A DNA stretch of 48,836 nt from Fibrobacter sp. (GCA_017550445.1 JAFZOV010000125.1:1-48836); one strand, 5' to 3'. Positions 18,294-26,275 are shown, counted from the stretch's first letter. Program-made: numbers and translations. The notes: a model not told the origin generated them from the letters alone.

Positions 18294-19172
18294 TTACTTT
18301 TTCTTCTTGTTCTTATCCTGCGCAGTCTGCTTCAGTTCTGCAGTCTGGGCTGCATCGCGGATATAGATTTCAGGCGGGATATTGTCGAAACCCTGCAAGG
18401 CGTTAAGCCAGTTATCGTTCAGGTCACGGAATTCAAGCTTGTTGAGATTGTACTGCAGAGTGTCATTCACGATATCAAGCGTGATATAGTCCCAACGAAC
18501 CACCTGACGTTCCTTAAAGACTTCACGGCTAGCAAGAGTTCTTTCGCTGTCGAAACGGTAACGAGCCTTGAAGGTGTATTCGCCCGTCTTCTGGTAGCGA
18601 CCCGAATCAGAGTAAGTACGAGTGATACCGATTAGGGTGTCGTTTGCACCAAAGCGAAGTTCAGCATCGCGGAAGGCATGACCGTGAGCGATAATCGGAG
18701 TGCGCCACACGCCCACGACCTGATCCTTCATCTTCTTCTGGAGCACCGTGTCGATTCTCCAGTGGTCGAAGTTGCTCTTGTCGTAGCGAGCACGCTGCAC
18801 ATACTTACCAGTCTGGACCAGCTTACGGACGCTGTCAGCCTGAACCTTGGCGAGGCTGTCCGCATTGCGAGGACCGACCGACGGTGCCGCATGGTTCATG
18901 GAATCGAGTTTCGCCTGAATCATTTCATCCAGCGTAGCCGTCGCACCACGGGGGGTTGCTACCACCTGAGACTCGACCTTAGCCAAGTTCGCCGGCTGGA
19001 CCGCTTGAGCCGGTTGTGCCGGTGCGGCCTTAGGAGGCTGGGAAGTAGAAGATTGAACAGTTGCGGCCTTAGCCGAAGGTTGGGCTGCGGGGGCAGCAGC
19101 CTGTTGCGGAGCAGCAGCTGCAATTCCTGCGAAAGCCAAAGTAAACAACGAAATAAGAATATGCTTGTACAT
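18294..19172 (-). CDS. Exported hypothetical protein with Ala/Pro/Gln linker (292 aa)
   Basis: I do not recognise the family. MYKHILISLFTLAFAGIAAA is a signal peptide. A low-complexity Ala/Gln/Pro/Ser stretch follows to about residue 60, then a globular part with alternating polar and aromatic residues (VGVWRTPIIAHGHAFRDAEL, GRYQKTGEYTFKARYRF, EVFKERQVVRWDYITLDI) that suggests a lipocalin-like beta barrel. The C-terminus is Lys-rich. The ATG at 19172 is preferred to one five codons upstream because the signal peptide is then better formed. It precedes the FecCD permease on the same strand but is not a recognisable substrate-binding protein. Confidence 0.75.
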   Translation of the reverse strand: MYKHILISLFTLAFAGIAAAAPQQAAAPAAQPSAKAATVQSSTSQPPKAAPAQPAQAVQPANLAKVESQVVATPRGATATLDEMIQAKLDSMNHAAPSVGPRNADSLAKVQADSVRKLVQTGKYVQRARYDKSNFDHWRIDTVLQKKMKDQVVGVWRTPIIAHGHAFRDAELRFGANDTLIGITRTYSDSGRYQKTGEYTFKARYRFDSERTLASREVFKERQVVRWDYITLDIVNDTLQYNLNKLEFRDLNDNWLNALQGFDNIPPEIYIRDAAQTAELKQTAQDKNKKKK

Positions 19173-19242
19173 GAAATCTCTCATCAAGTTAAATGTAGTT
19201 AAAGCGTATGGAAAAGAGTAGTAAAATGGGTAAAAAAAAGGC

Positions 19243-19250
19243 TATCTTTG
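19243..19250 (+). promoter_or_regulatory. -10 element of nspC (TATCTTTG), leaderless spacing
   Basis: A perfect TAnnTTTG, four bases before the ATG at 19255, with no Shine-Dalgarno. If transcription starts where Bacteroidetes promoters of this type start, +1 falls on the ATG. Confidence 0.55.
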
Positions 19251-19254
19251 GGCT

Positions 19255-20394
19255 ATGTTCAGAAAAACCCTTGATTATTCCCAAGTTCCCTCCCCCTGTT
19301 TTGTTCTCGACGAGGCCAGACTTCGCCATAACATGGAAATTTTGGACGATATCCAGAAGCGCGGGAATGTAAAAATAATTTGCGCATTGAAAGGTTACAG
19401 TTTTTGGCGCAGTTTTCCGCTTATCCGGCAGTACCTTGCCGGGGCTACCGCCTCAAGTCTGAACGAAGCTCGTCTTGCCAAAGAAGAAATGGGCAAGGAA
19501 GTCCATGTGTTCGCCCCCGTCTACGAAGACGACGAAATCGACCAAATTCTTGCCTGCGCAGGCCACATCACCTTCAATAGTTTTAGCCAGTGGCAGCGTT
19601 TCAAAGACAAGACCCTCGCCGCAGGTGTAAGCGCCGGAATTCGCGTAAACCCGCAATTTTCAACGGTCGAGACTGATTTATATAATCCCTGTGGAAAGTT
19701 TTCGAGACTGGGCGTAACCGAAGCCGAGTTCAAACCGGAACTCTTGGACGGCATCGAAGGGCTCCACTTTCACGCCCTCTGCGAACAGGACGCCGACGCC
19801 CTGGAAGGCGTACTGAAGGCCTTCGAGCAGCATTTCGGCAAGTACCTGCCGAAAATGAAATGGGTAAATTTTGGCGGCGGCCACCACATAACCCGCAAGG
19901 ATTACCACCGTGAAGACCTGGTAAGAATCCTGAACGATTTTCACAGCCGCTATCCGCACCTCTCCGTCATCATGGAACCGGGCGAGGCCGTCGGGTGGCA
20001 GACGGGCGAACTGGTAGCCTCCGTCGGGGACATTGTTCATAACGAAATGGACATTGCCATACTAAATGTGTCTATCAGCGCACACATGCCGGACTGTCTC
20101 GAAATGCCGTACCGCCCCACCGTGACGGGCGCCGGAATGCCGGACGAAAAGAAATTTACATACAAACTAGCAGGAAATTCCTGCCTGGCAGGCGACCAGC
20201 TCGGCGACTTTTCCTTCGACGAGCCGCTTAAGGTGGGCGACAAGATTATTTTCGAAGACATGATCCACTACACCATGGTAAAGACCACGTTCTTCAACGG
20301 TGTACGTCACCCCAGCATCGGAAAATTCGACGAACAGGGCAAATTCCATCTGCTTCACAAGTTCACCTACGAACAATTTAAGGACAAGCTGTAG
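19255..20394 (+). CDS. nspC: Carboxynorspermidine decarboxylase (379 aa)
   Basis: PLP enzyme of the fold III (alanine racemase/ODC) family that decarboxylates carboxynorspermidine or carboxyspermidine in the alternative spermidine pathway. PSPCFVLDEARLRHN opens the barrel, Lys46 in CALKGYSFW should bind PLP, and VNFGGGHHITRKDYH and IMEPGEAVGW form the phosphate and substrate site. The C-terminal domain has SCLAGDQLGDFSF, with the Cys and Asp from the partner subunit. Length is typical. The partner carboxy(nor)spermidine dehydrogenase is not in the window. A heptamer repeat separates it from tsaE. Confidence 0.94.
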   Translation: MFRKTLDYSQVPSPCFVLDEARLRHNMEILDDIQKRGNVKIICALKGYSFWRSFPLIRQYLAGATASSLNEARLAKEEMGKEVHVFAPVYEDDEIDQILACAGHITFNSFSQWQRFKDKTLAAGVSAGIRVNPQFSTVETDLYNPCGKFSRLGVTEAEFKPELLDGIEGLHFHALCEQDADALEGVLKAFEQHFGKYLPKMKWVNFGGGHHITRKDYHREDLVRILNDFHSRYPHLSVIMEPGEAVGWQTGELVASVGDIVHNEMDIAILNVSISAHMPDCLEMPYRPTVTGAGMPDEKKFTYKLAGNSCLAGDQLGDFSFDEPLKVGDKIIFEDMIHYTMVKTTFFNGVRHPSIGKFDEQGKFHLLHKFTYEQFKDKL

Positions 20395-20399
20395 TAGAA

Positions 20400-20434
20400 T
20401 GTGAGATGTGGAATGTGTAGTGTGGGATGAATAA
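20400..20434. repeat. Heptamer array TGTGAGA-TGTGGAA-TGTGTAG-TGTGGGA-TGAATAA
   Basis: Five contiguous 7-base units beginning six bases after the nspC stop and followed by TTATTAA. They fill the nspC/tsaE gap. Same family as 2154-2209 and 47440-47481. Confidence 0.8.
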
Positions 20435-20448
20435 TTATTAATTGTATT

Positions 20449-20856
20449 ATGATTTTTAGATCGGAAGAAGAAACATACAACTGGGCTGTTGAATTCGGCA
20501 AGACGCTTAAGCCGGGCGACAGGGTGGCTCTCTACGGCAACCTGGGCGCAGGCAAGACAGTCATCAGTCGCGGGGTCTGCAAAGGTCTCGGTTTCGAGGG
20601 TGCCGTATGCTCCCCCACCTACACCATTTTGCACGAATACCCGAACAACCCGCCGATTTTTCACTTCGACCTTTACCGCCTCGAAGGCGGCGCCGACCTC
20701 TATGAAGTCGGCCTCGACCCGGATTACCTTGAACGCGGTGTGAGCCTAATCGAGTGGCCCGAACGCCTCGAAGACAACGACCCCGGCATCACCCACAAAA
20801 TCGAAATAAAAATCCTCTCGGAAACCGAGAGAGAAATTACAGTTGAACATTTATAA
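20449..20856 (+). CDS. tsaE: tRNA t6A biosynthesis ATPase TsaE (135 aa)
   Basis: Small P-loop ATPase that works with TsaB and TsaD to attach threonylcarbamoyl to A37 of ANN-decoding tRNAs. The P-loop is YGNLGAGKT (29-37), then VCSPTYTILHEY, FHFDLYRLE and the conserved C-terminal SLIEWPERL. Length is normal. The ATG follows an AT-rich stretch after the heptamer array, with no visible ribosome site. It is on the same strand as nspC. tsaB and tsaD are not in the window. Confidence 0.94.
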   Translation: MIFRSEEETYNWAVEFGKTLKPGDRVALYGNLGAGKTVISRGVCKGLGFEGAVCSPTYTILHEYPNNPPIFHFDLYRLEGGADLYEVGLDPDYLERGVSLIEWPERLEDNDPGITHKIEIKILSETEREITVEHL

Positions 20857-20881
20857 AAGACCATAACATGGCCGTTCCATT

Positions 20882-20908
20882 TAAAAAGCTCGCCTTTTGG
20901 GCGAGCTA
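20882..20908 (-). terminator. Rho-independent terminator, mainly minus strand
   Basis: AGCTCGCC pairs with GGCGAGCT around a 5-base loop. On the minus strand it is followed by TTTTT and ends the operon finishing at 20932. On the plus strand it lies just after tsaE and could act in both directions. Confidence 0.85.
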
Positions 20909-20931
20909 AAATTTTCAATAGCAGAAACCGA

Positions 20932-21522
20932 TTACTTCTTCGCAGCAGCGGCTGTATCTGCAGCCGGTTCTGCAGCAGCGGTGGCAGCAGCCTTGGCGGC
21001 CTGGATTTCGGCGATTTTTACGATTTCGTCCCATTCGCTCTTGTCGCCGGTGTAAAGGAGCATGGCACCCTTGTATTCCGTCACGATCTTTGCGGCAGCG
21101 GCGGTGTCGCCCTTGTCAAGGGCGTCATTGGCACTAGCGAGCAAGTCCTTCTGGGCGTTGCGCAAGTCCTCGATTTGACCAAGGCGATTCTGGCGGAGCA
21201 CTTCCAAGGTATCGCTCACGAAAGCGAGATCCCACGTAGCCTCGTAGCAAGTTTCCACTTCGGCAAACTTGGAAGCGTCTTCGGTAGCAGCCACATAAAG
21301 GGCATCGCACTTGGCGAACGTCTCGGCACAGTTGCGCTTGACATACTGGTAATACTGATAGCCGCCCACAATCAGGCCGATAATGACCAAGAGGAACACG
21401 CCGTCCTGCCAGCCCATAATCGGGCCCGACGGGAGTCTCGGCTTGCCGTTTACGGTGTCGCCTGCTTCCAGGCGTTCTTCTGCTTCGTCAAAGGGGCTTT
21501 TGCCATTCAGAAAGCTAAACAT
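20932..21522 (-). CDS. Hypothetical single-pass membrane protein (196 aa)
   Basis: Family not recognised. A short acidic cytosolic start (MFSFLNGKSPFDEAEERLEA) is followed by one membrane helix at about residues 40-62 (GVFLLVIIGLIVGGYQYYQY). The rest is a helical region containing two Cys (about 69 and 75) and a third near 93, ending in an Ala/Glu-rich tail. It resembles small membrane-anchored helical proteins but has no diagnostic motif. AAGGTAGAAC precedes the ATG. It is the last gene after the FAD oxidoreductase and sufE, and a terminator follows. Confidence 0.75.
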   Translation of the reverse strand: MFSFLNGKSPFDEAEERLEAGDTVNGKPRLPSGPIMGWQDGVFLLVIIGLIVGGYQYYQYVKRNCAETFAKCDALYVAATEDASKFAEVETCYEATWDLAFVSDTLEVLRQNRLGQIEDLRNAQKDLLASANDALDKGDTAAAAKIVTEYKGAMLLYTGDKSEWDEIVKIAEIQAAKAAATAAAEPAADTAAAAKK

Positions 21523-21543
21523 GTTCTACCTTCTTTTTAATAC

Positions 21544-22002
21544 CTATTTTTTGGAGAGGGCCGCAAAGACCCTTGCATATAAATAAATCTGTTTGACTAG
21601 GCTAGCAAAGCCATTCGAGCGCGTCGGCGAAAGCCCCACATTAAGGCCAATGTCCTGAAAGAACTTCGGATCCACCGCGAGGATGTCCGCAGGAGCCATG
21701 TCGTTGTAGACCTTGAGTGCCAACGCACCGAGACCACGGCTAATGAGCGGGTTCGTGGTTCCGCCCTCAACGTCCATTTCAAAATGGATCTTCGCACCGT
21801 CAAAATTCGGAACCAGGTACATGGTCGAGGCACAACCCTGGATAATGAACTTTTCAGCCTTCAGGGCAGCGTCCATTCCCTTGTGGGCACGGGCCAAGTC
21901 CAAGAGAAATTTCCACTTGTCGTCGGGGTCGCTAAAGCCCGCAAACTTTTCGCGGATTTCACCTAAACGAGCTTCCATCTGTTCGCTAATCGCTTCGCTC
22001 AT
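21544..22002 (-). CDS. sufE: SufE-family iron-sulfur assembly protein (152 aa)
   Basis: Accepts persulfide sulfur from a cysteine desulfurase (SufS) and passes it to the Fe-S scaffold. The SufE core is clear: KWKFLLDLARAHK, then FIIQGCASTMYLVP with the sulfur-accepting Cys57 in the place of the family GCQS, then a GLGALALKVYND helix and LSPTRSNGFASLVKQI. Length is normal. The start lies four bases after the stop of the upstream FAD oxidoreductase, so the two are co-transcribed. No sufS, sufB or sufC is in the window. Confidence 0.9.
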   Translation of the reverse strand: MSEAISEQMEARLGEIREKFAGFSDPDDKWKFLLDLARAHKGMDAALKAEKFIIQGCASTMYLVPNFDGAKIHFEMDVEGGTTNPLISRGLGALALKVYNDMAPADILAVDPKFFQDIGLNVGLSPTRSNGFASLVKQIYLYARVFAALSKK

Positions 22003-22006
22003 AAAC

Positions 22007-23200
22007 CTACCGCAAGAAAGAGCGCATCTTCCAAATCAAGGAAGGAGCCGCCCACAGCACATTAAAGAATATACGGAACAGAGTCTGCTTTTCGCGCGGG
22101 AGCTTAGAAAGCCTGTATGCCGCACTATCAAACTGCTTGTCGCTAATCTTGTTAAAGCCGACCTTGGCGCGAGCCACCTGTAGGTGCTTTTTGCCGAGGG
22201 CAGCCATCCAGCGGTCAAGAACCTTCGCCTCGATAGCGCTACGGTTTACACCGGAATCGCCAAGCCATTCAACGACCGATTCAGCAACAATTTTACCGCA
22301 CAAAAGCGATTCGACAATACCCGAACGGCTAATAGGGTTCACGCAACTGGCAGCATCACCGGCCTTGAAAAGTCCGCACTTGGCCATAGGCTTTTCTGAC
22401 TGGCCGCAAGCGATCATACCACCATACACAGCCTTGACCGTTGCATTCGGGTAATCGCGGGCAATAAAGTCCAACAGCTTTTTACGCAGGGGAACCTTGT
22501 GGTCCACGTCTTTACCTAGCACAAAGCCGATATTGACTTCCTTGCCGTCACGCGGGAAAATCCAGCCATAGCCAGATTCAAACTCGGAACCGAAGAACAG
22601 CTCGATGTGTTCCTTGCTATGCTCAATTCCGTCGGCCACGGCAAAGATGGCCGGTTCCAAGTCCGTGTCACCCGATTCAATACCTTCGAGACAATCGATA
22701 CCGCGAGTCAGTTTGCAGCTCGGCCCAGAAGCATCCACAACGGCCTCGGCAGACAGGGTTTCGATTTCACCACCAACCGACACCGAAATATTCCAGCCTT
22801 CGTCAGTCTTTTCAAGCTTCTTAATAACCGCGTCGTAGCGGCATTCCACACCGGCAGCCACACAGCCGTCCGAAAGTGCATGATGGAAACGGGCGCGATC
22901 CAAAACAAGACCGCAGTCCTTGCTATAGAACTCCGCACGGTAACGCTTGGGCGAGGTAAAATAGATACCCGAAAGAGTACCACGCACAAAAGAATCATCT
23001 ACAGGCCAAAGCGAATTCAGGCGATCCCTAGACACCGCTTCGGCACAAAAAATAGGCTCTTTCCAAGGTTCTTTCTTGTCCAAAAGCAAAATCCGTCTAG
23101 TACCGGAGGTCAAGCGACCAAGGATACAGGCAGCCATGAGACCGGCAGGACCGGCCCCGCAAACCACCACATCGAATCGATTTGAGGTAAAATTTGCCAT
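22007..23200 (-). CDS. FAD-dependent oxidoreductase, geranylgeranyl reductase family (397 aa)
   Basis: Flavoprotein of the p-hydroxybenzoate hydroxylase fold, in the subgroup that reduces isoprenoid chains. The N-terminal dinucleotide motif is VVVCGAGPAGLMAACIL; ILLDKKEPWKEPIFCAEAVS is typical of the subgroup, with a Cys after the second strand. GWIFPRDGKEVNIGFVLG and LFKAGDAASCVNPISRSGI form the second FAD motif. The exact substrate is unknown. An in-frame TTG precedes the ATG by four codons; I chose the ATG at 23200. sufE follows directly, although a functional link is not evident. Confidence 0.85.
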   Translation of the reverse strand: MANFTSNRFDVVVCGAGPAGLMAACILGRLTSGTRRILLLDKKEPWKEPIFCAEAVSRDRLNSLWPVDDSFVRGTLSGIYFTSPKRYRAEFYSKDCGLVLDRARFHHALSDGCVAAGVECRYDAVIKKLEKTDEGWNISVSVGGEIETLSAEAVVDASGPSCKLTRGIDCLEGIESGDTDLEPAIFAVADGIEHSKEHIELFFGSEFESGYGWIFPRDGKEVNIGFVLGKDVDHKVPLRKKLLDFIARDYPNATVKAVYGGMIACGQSEKPMAKCGLFKAGDAASCVNPISRSGIVESLLCGKIVAESVVEWLGDSGVNRSAIEAKVLDRWMAALGKKHLQVARAKVGFNKISDKQFDSAAYRLSKLPREKQTLFRIFFNVLWAAPSLIWKMRSFLR

Positions 23201-23319
23201 TTCGGGGAACAAATTAGCATTTATTTATAAAGTTTTTTTCTTTTTTATTGTTAATTGGCAATTTTTTTAGTTATTTTAGAGCTATCCGTTATTTGGTTTA
23301 TCCTTAAAAGGGAATTTAT

Positions 23320-24714
23320 ATGAATATGAAGAGTGTATCAAAGTTCGGCCTGTGCCTGTTGAGCGCACTTGCCCTCAACGTTTATGCCCAAGACAACTGG
23401 GCAGGCAAAGACCTGAACGTTTCTTTCAGTAACAAGCGTATTGACGGTTTCAACTTCAAAAATGCGAAAGCCGTCGCCCACACAACCGACTTCCGCCGTG
23501 CCACCGGTGAAGGTCCGAACTTCCAGGGCGCCAAGCTCAACGAAGTGTCTTTCCAGAACGCTGTGATTAGCGGCGCAAACTTCGAAGACGCAGACCTTTC
23601 CAAGGCAACCATTAGCGGTGCCGACATTCGTAACTCTTCTTTCGAAGGCGCAAACTTTGAAGAGGCCAACCTCTACCGTGCAACGCTTCTGGACAGCAAG
23701 TTCCCGAAGACCAACATGAAGAACGCTCGCCTTGACGCCATGAAGGTGTCCGACAACGCCGACTTCAGCAAGGCAGACCTCACCCAGGCGTCCGTCATGG
23801 ATGTGGACCTTACTGCAGCCGACTTCAGCAAGGCAAACCTCACCCGCGCAAACTTCTCCCGTTCCTTGATGGCTAACAGCGACCTCCGCAAGGCCACCAT
23901 CGTGAAGACCGACTTTACTGCCTGTAACCTGATTGCAGCCAACTTCAAGGGCGTCGACCTGGTTGACGTGAACTTCGCCAAGGCTGGTCTTTCTCAGGCC
24001 AACTTCAGCGGCGTTGAATTCAAGAACGTCAACCTGCAGGAAGCAGACCTTTCTTTGACGACCTTCAACGACGTCGACCTTTCCAAGACTCAGCTCCAGA
24101 AGGCTAAGTTCGCTCAGTCCACTGTGAAGAACATGAAGTTCGACAACCAGGACCTGACCGGCGTGATCTTCGACAAGGGCTCCGTCGCAAAGAACTCCTT
24201 CCAGAAGACCAAGCTTTCCAAGGCTTCCTTCTACGATACCGAAGTGAGCAAGAACTCCTTCCAGAATGCAGAACTCCTGAAGGCCGTGTTCGACGGCGCC
24301 TATGTTCGTAAGGACATCTTCGACAAGGCTGACCTCACCAAGGCCAACTTCGCCAACTCCACCATCGAACGTACTGACTTCATTCTCGCCCAGCTCAACG
24401 GCGTAAGCTTCGCCGGTGCCAAGCTCGTCAAGGTGAACTTCACCAACGCCAACATGCAGGGCATCAAGATTGACGCCGACACCAAGATGGAAGACGTGGA
24501 CTTCTCCGGTGCAAACCTCGAAGGCGCCAAGATCGAAAAGTTCACCGCCAAGAAGGTGATCTACGACAACAAGACCCAGTTCCCGTCTGGCTTTGACCCG
24601 CGTCAGTACGGCTTCACCAAGCGTGGTGAAAAGGCCGCCGACATCAAGGTCGAAGGTACCGGTTCTTCGGGCAAGAAGAAGAAAAGAAAGAAAGCCGCTG
24701 ACGACGAAGAGTAG
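23320..24714 (+). CDS. Exported pentapeptide-repeat protein (464 aa)
   Basis: MNMKSVSKFGLCLLSALALN is part of a signal peptide with likely cleavage after VYA. From about residue 30 to 425 the protein is a near-continuous series of pentapeptide repeats of the A(D/N)(L/F)xx type (ADLSKATISGADIRNSSFEG and similar), which should fold into a four-sided right-handed beta helix. The C-terminus is a short charged tail with KKKKRKK and DDEE. Export is unusual, since many pentapeptide proteins are cytosolic. The role is unknown; a structural or surface scaffold is possible. AAGGGAATTTAT precedes the ATG. The repeats use strongly biased codons, which suggests high expression. It is monocistronic with a strong terminator. 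Confidence 0.85.
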   Translation: MNMKSVSKFGLCLLSALALNVYAQDNWAGKDLNVSFSNKRIDGFNFKNAKAVAHTTDFRRATGEGPNFQGAKLNEVSFQNAVISGANFEDADLSKATISGADIRNSSFEGANFEEANLYRATLLDSKFPKTNMKNARLDAMKVSDNADFSKADLTQASVMDVDLTAADFSKANLTRANFSRSLMANSDLRKATIVKTDFTACNLIAANFKGVDLVDVNFAKAGLSQANFSGVEFKNVNLQEADLSLTTFNDVDLSKTQLQKAKFAQSTVKNMKFDNQDLTGVIFDKGSVAKNSFQKTKLSKASFYDTEVSKNSFQNAELLKAVFDGAYVRKDIFDKADLTKANFANSTIERTDFILAQLNGVSFAGAKLVKVNFTNANMQGIKIDADTKMEDVDFSGANLEGAKIEKFTAKKVIYDNKTQFPSGFDPRQYGFTKRGEKAADIKVEGTGSSGKKKKRKKAADDEE

Positions 24715-24737
24715 TCTCGAACCTTAACGGATTTAAA

Positions 24738-24769
24738 GGCCCCAGCATTCCGCTGGGGTTATTTTTTTT
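24738..24769 (+). terminator. Rho-independent terminator of the pentapeptide gene
   Basis: CCCCAGC pairs with GCTGGGG around ATTCC, followed by TTATTTTTTTT, starting 24 bases after the stop. Confidence 0.92.
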
Positions 24770-24778
24770 AATAGAAAA

Positions 24779-24857
24779 GGAGATCCCCGCCTACTCCCCA
24801 AAGAGGATAACTCTACTAAGGCAACAAGTTGCCAAGTATCGTTTAGCGAGGATGACA
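24779..24857. repeat. Divergent GGAGATCCCCGCC repeat opened by a structured insert
   Basis: The left half GGAGATCCCCGCCT and right half GCGAGGATGACA match the compact repeat at 48381-48408, but here about 53 bases separate them. The separating DNA contains a perfect hairpin, GGCAAC-AA-GTTGCC (24820-24833). It lies between the convergent pentapeptide and radA genes. Confidence 0.6.
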
Positions 24858-24867
24858 TGCAAGGGAA

Positions 24868-26262
24868 TTACTTCTTGGACATCAGCCAATTAACAGCGGC
24901 GGAGAGGGTGTTGACTTGCACAATCTTCATGCCGGAGGTATTTTCGGGCAGGCGGCCTCCGGCCGGTACCACGGCCTCGGTGATGCCCAAACGGCGGGCT
25001 TCCTTGAGCCTTGTTTCCAACAGGCTCACGGAACGGACCTCGCCAGACAGTCCCAGTTCGCCGATAGCGATAGACTGGCGGCCCAGCGGGATTCCCAGAT
25101 GGTTGCTGGCGATGGCAAGAGCCAGGGCGAGGTCCGACGAAGTGTCGGAGACCTTCAGCCCGCCGGCAATCGACACGAACACATCCGAGGCCCCGACCAC
25201 TACCCCGCCGAACTTTTCCAGCAGAGCAAGGATAATCGTCAGCCGCTTGGAATCGATTCCCGCAGCCACACGCTGGGGAACCGCAAAGGTCGTGGAGCTT
25301 ACCAGCGCCTGAGTTTCAAAGAGCATGGCACGGGAGCCTTCCAAGGTACAGCAGACGACGCTCCCGGGCGTCGGCGGAACATTTTCTTGCAGGAACACCC
25401 GGCTCGGATTTTCAACTGGAGAAAGCCCGTGCCCTGTCATTTCGAACACGCCAATTTCATCGGTTGCGCCAAAGCGGTTCTTGATGGTGCGGAGAATGCG
25501 ATATTGGTGATTGCGGTCGCCTTCGAAGTAGACAACCGTATCGACCATGTGTTCCAAAATACGCGGGCCTGCAATCTGGCCATCCTTGGTCACATGCCCA
25601 ATCAAAATCGTAATGCAGCCCGTATTCTTGGCAAATACCATCAGGTCAAGCGTACATTCGCGAAGCTGGGTGGCACAGCCCGGAGTGCCCGACAGGTCAC
25701 TTTTGTAGACAGTCTGGATAGAGTCAATCACAAGTACCTGCGGCTTGATTTCTTGTGCCTGTTGCAGGATTTTTTCGAGGCTGGTTTCGCAGAGTAAAAG
25801 CATGTCGGAGCCAGCCACATTCAGGCGTTCACTACGGAGCTTCACCTGCACGGCACTCTCTTCGCCGCTGACGTACAGCGTCTTGACGCCAGCGGCTGTC
25901 ATGGTGGCGAGCGTTGTAAGCACGAGCGTGGACTTGCCGATTCCCGGATCGCCACCAATGAGCACCAGGGAACCTGGTGCAAGCCCGCCACCCAGCACAC
26001 GGTCAAATTCTGCATTGGCGGAGCTCAGCCGCCGCGTATCTTCAGTAGCCACCTCCTTAAGCGGCACCACCTTGTGCACCGGCCCGCCCAAGCCGCGCGA
26101 TGCGCGACCGCCCTCAAGAATGTTTTCGACCACATGTTCCTTGAGGCTGCTCCATGCACCACAGAAGGGACACTTACCAGCCCACTTGGGCGTGGTGTTG
26201 CCGCATTCGGTGCAAAGGAACTCGATTTCTTTTTTCGCTTTAGATTTATTTAGTGCTACCAT
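24868..26262 (-). CDS. radA: DNA repair protein RadA (464 aa)
   Basis: RecA-like helicase that promotes branch migration in recombinational repair. An N-terminal C4 zinc finger (FLCTECGN ... GKCPFCGAW) precedes the motor with Walker A GGDPGIGKST. The RadA-specific KNRFGATDEIG motif follows, and the C-terminal Lon-like domain contains SIAIGELGLSGEVRSV. All parts are present at the usual length. An upstream frame adds 17 residues but crosses the promoter; the ATG at 26262 lies five bases after a TATATTAG element. An imperfect LexA-like palindrome (26254-26267) overlaps the start codon. It is downstream of a surface-protein gene but separated by a terminator-like hairpin. Confidence 0.95.
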   Translation of the reverse strand: MVALNKSKAKKEIEFLCTECGNTTPKWAGKCPFCGAWSSLKEHVVENILEGGRASRGLGGPVHKVVPLKEVATEDTRRLSSANAEFDRVLGGGLAPGSLVLIGGDPGIGKSTLVLTTLATMTAAGVKTLYVSGEESAVQVKLRSERLNVAGSDMLLLCETSLEKILQQAQEIKPQVLVIDSIQTVYKSDLSGTPGCATQLRECTLDLMVFAKNTGCITILIGHVTKDGQIAGPRILEHMVDTVVYFEGDRNHQYRILRTIKNRFGATDEIGVFEMTGHGLSPVENPSRVFLQENVPPTPGSVVCCTLEGSRAMLFETQALVSSTTFAVPQRVAAGIDSKRLTIILALLEKFGGVVVGASDVFVSIAGGLKVSDTSSDLALALAIASNHLGIPLGRQSIAIGELGLSGEVRSVSLLETRLKEARRLGITEAVVPAGGRLPENTSGMKIVQVNTLSAAVNWLMSKK

Positions 26263-26267
26263 GTGCA
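26254..26267. promoter_or_regulatory. LexA-like site overlapping the radA start
   Basis: TGCTACCATGTGCA matches TGCNCN4GTGCA, the motif I recall for Fibrobacter LexA, at all fixed positions except one (A for C at 26258). It overlaps the start codon and abuts the -10 element. Confidence 0.35.
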
Positions 26268-26275
26268 CTAATATA
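26268..26275 (-). promoter_or_regulatory. -10 element of radA (TATATTAG), leaderless spacing
   Basis: Minus-strand TATATTAG is five bases before the radA ATG and there is no ribosome site. It also overlaps the tail of the preceding hairpin. Confidence 0.45.
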
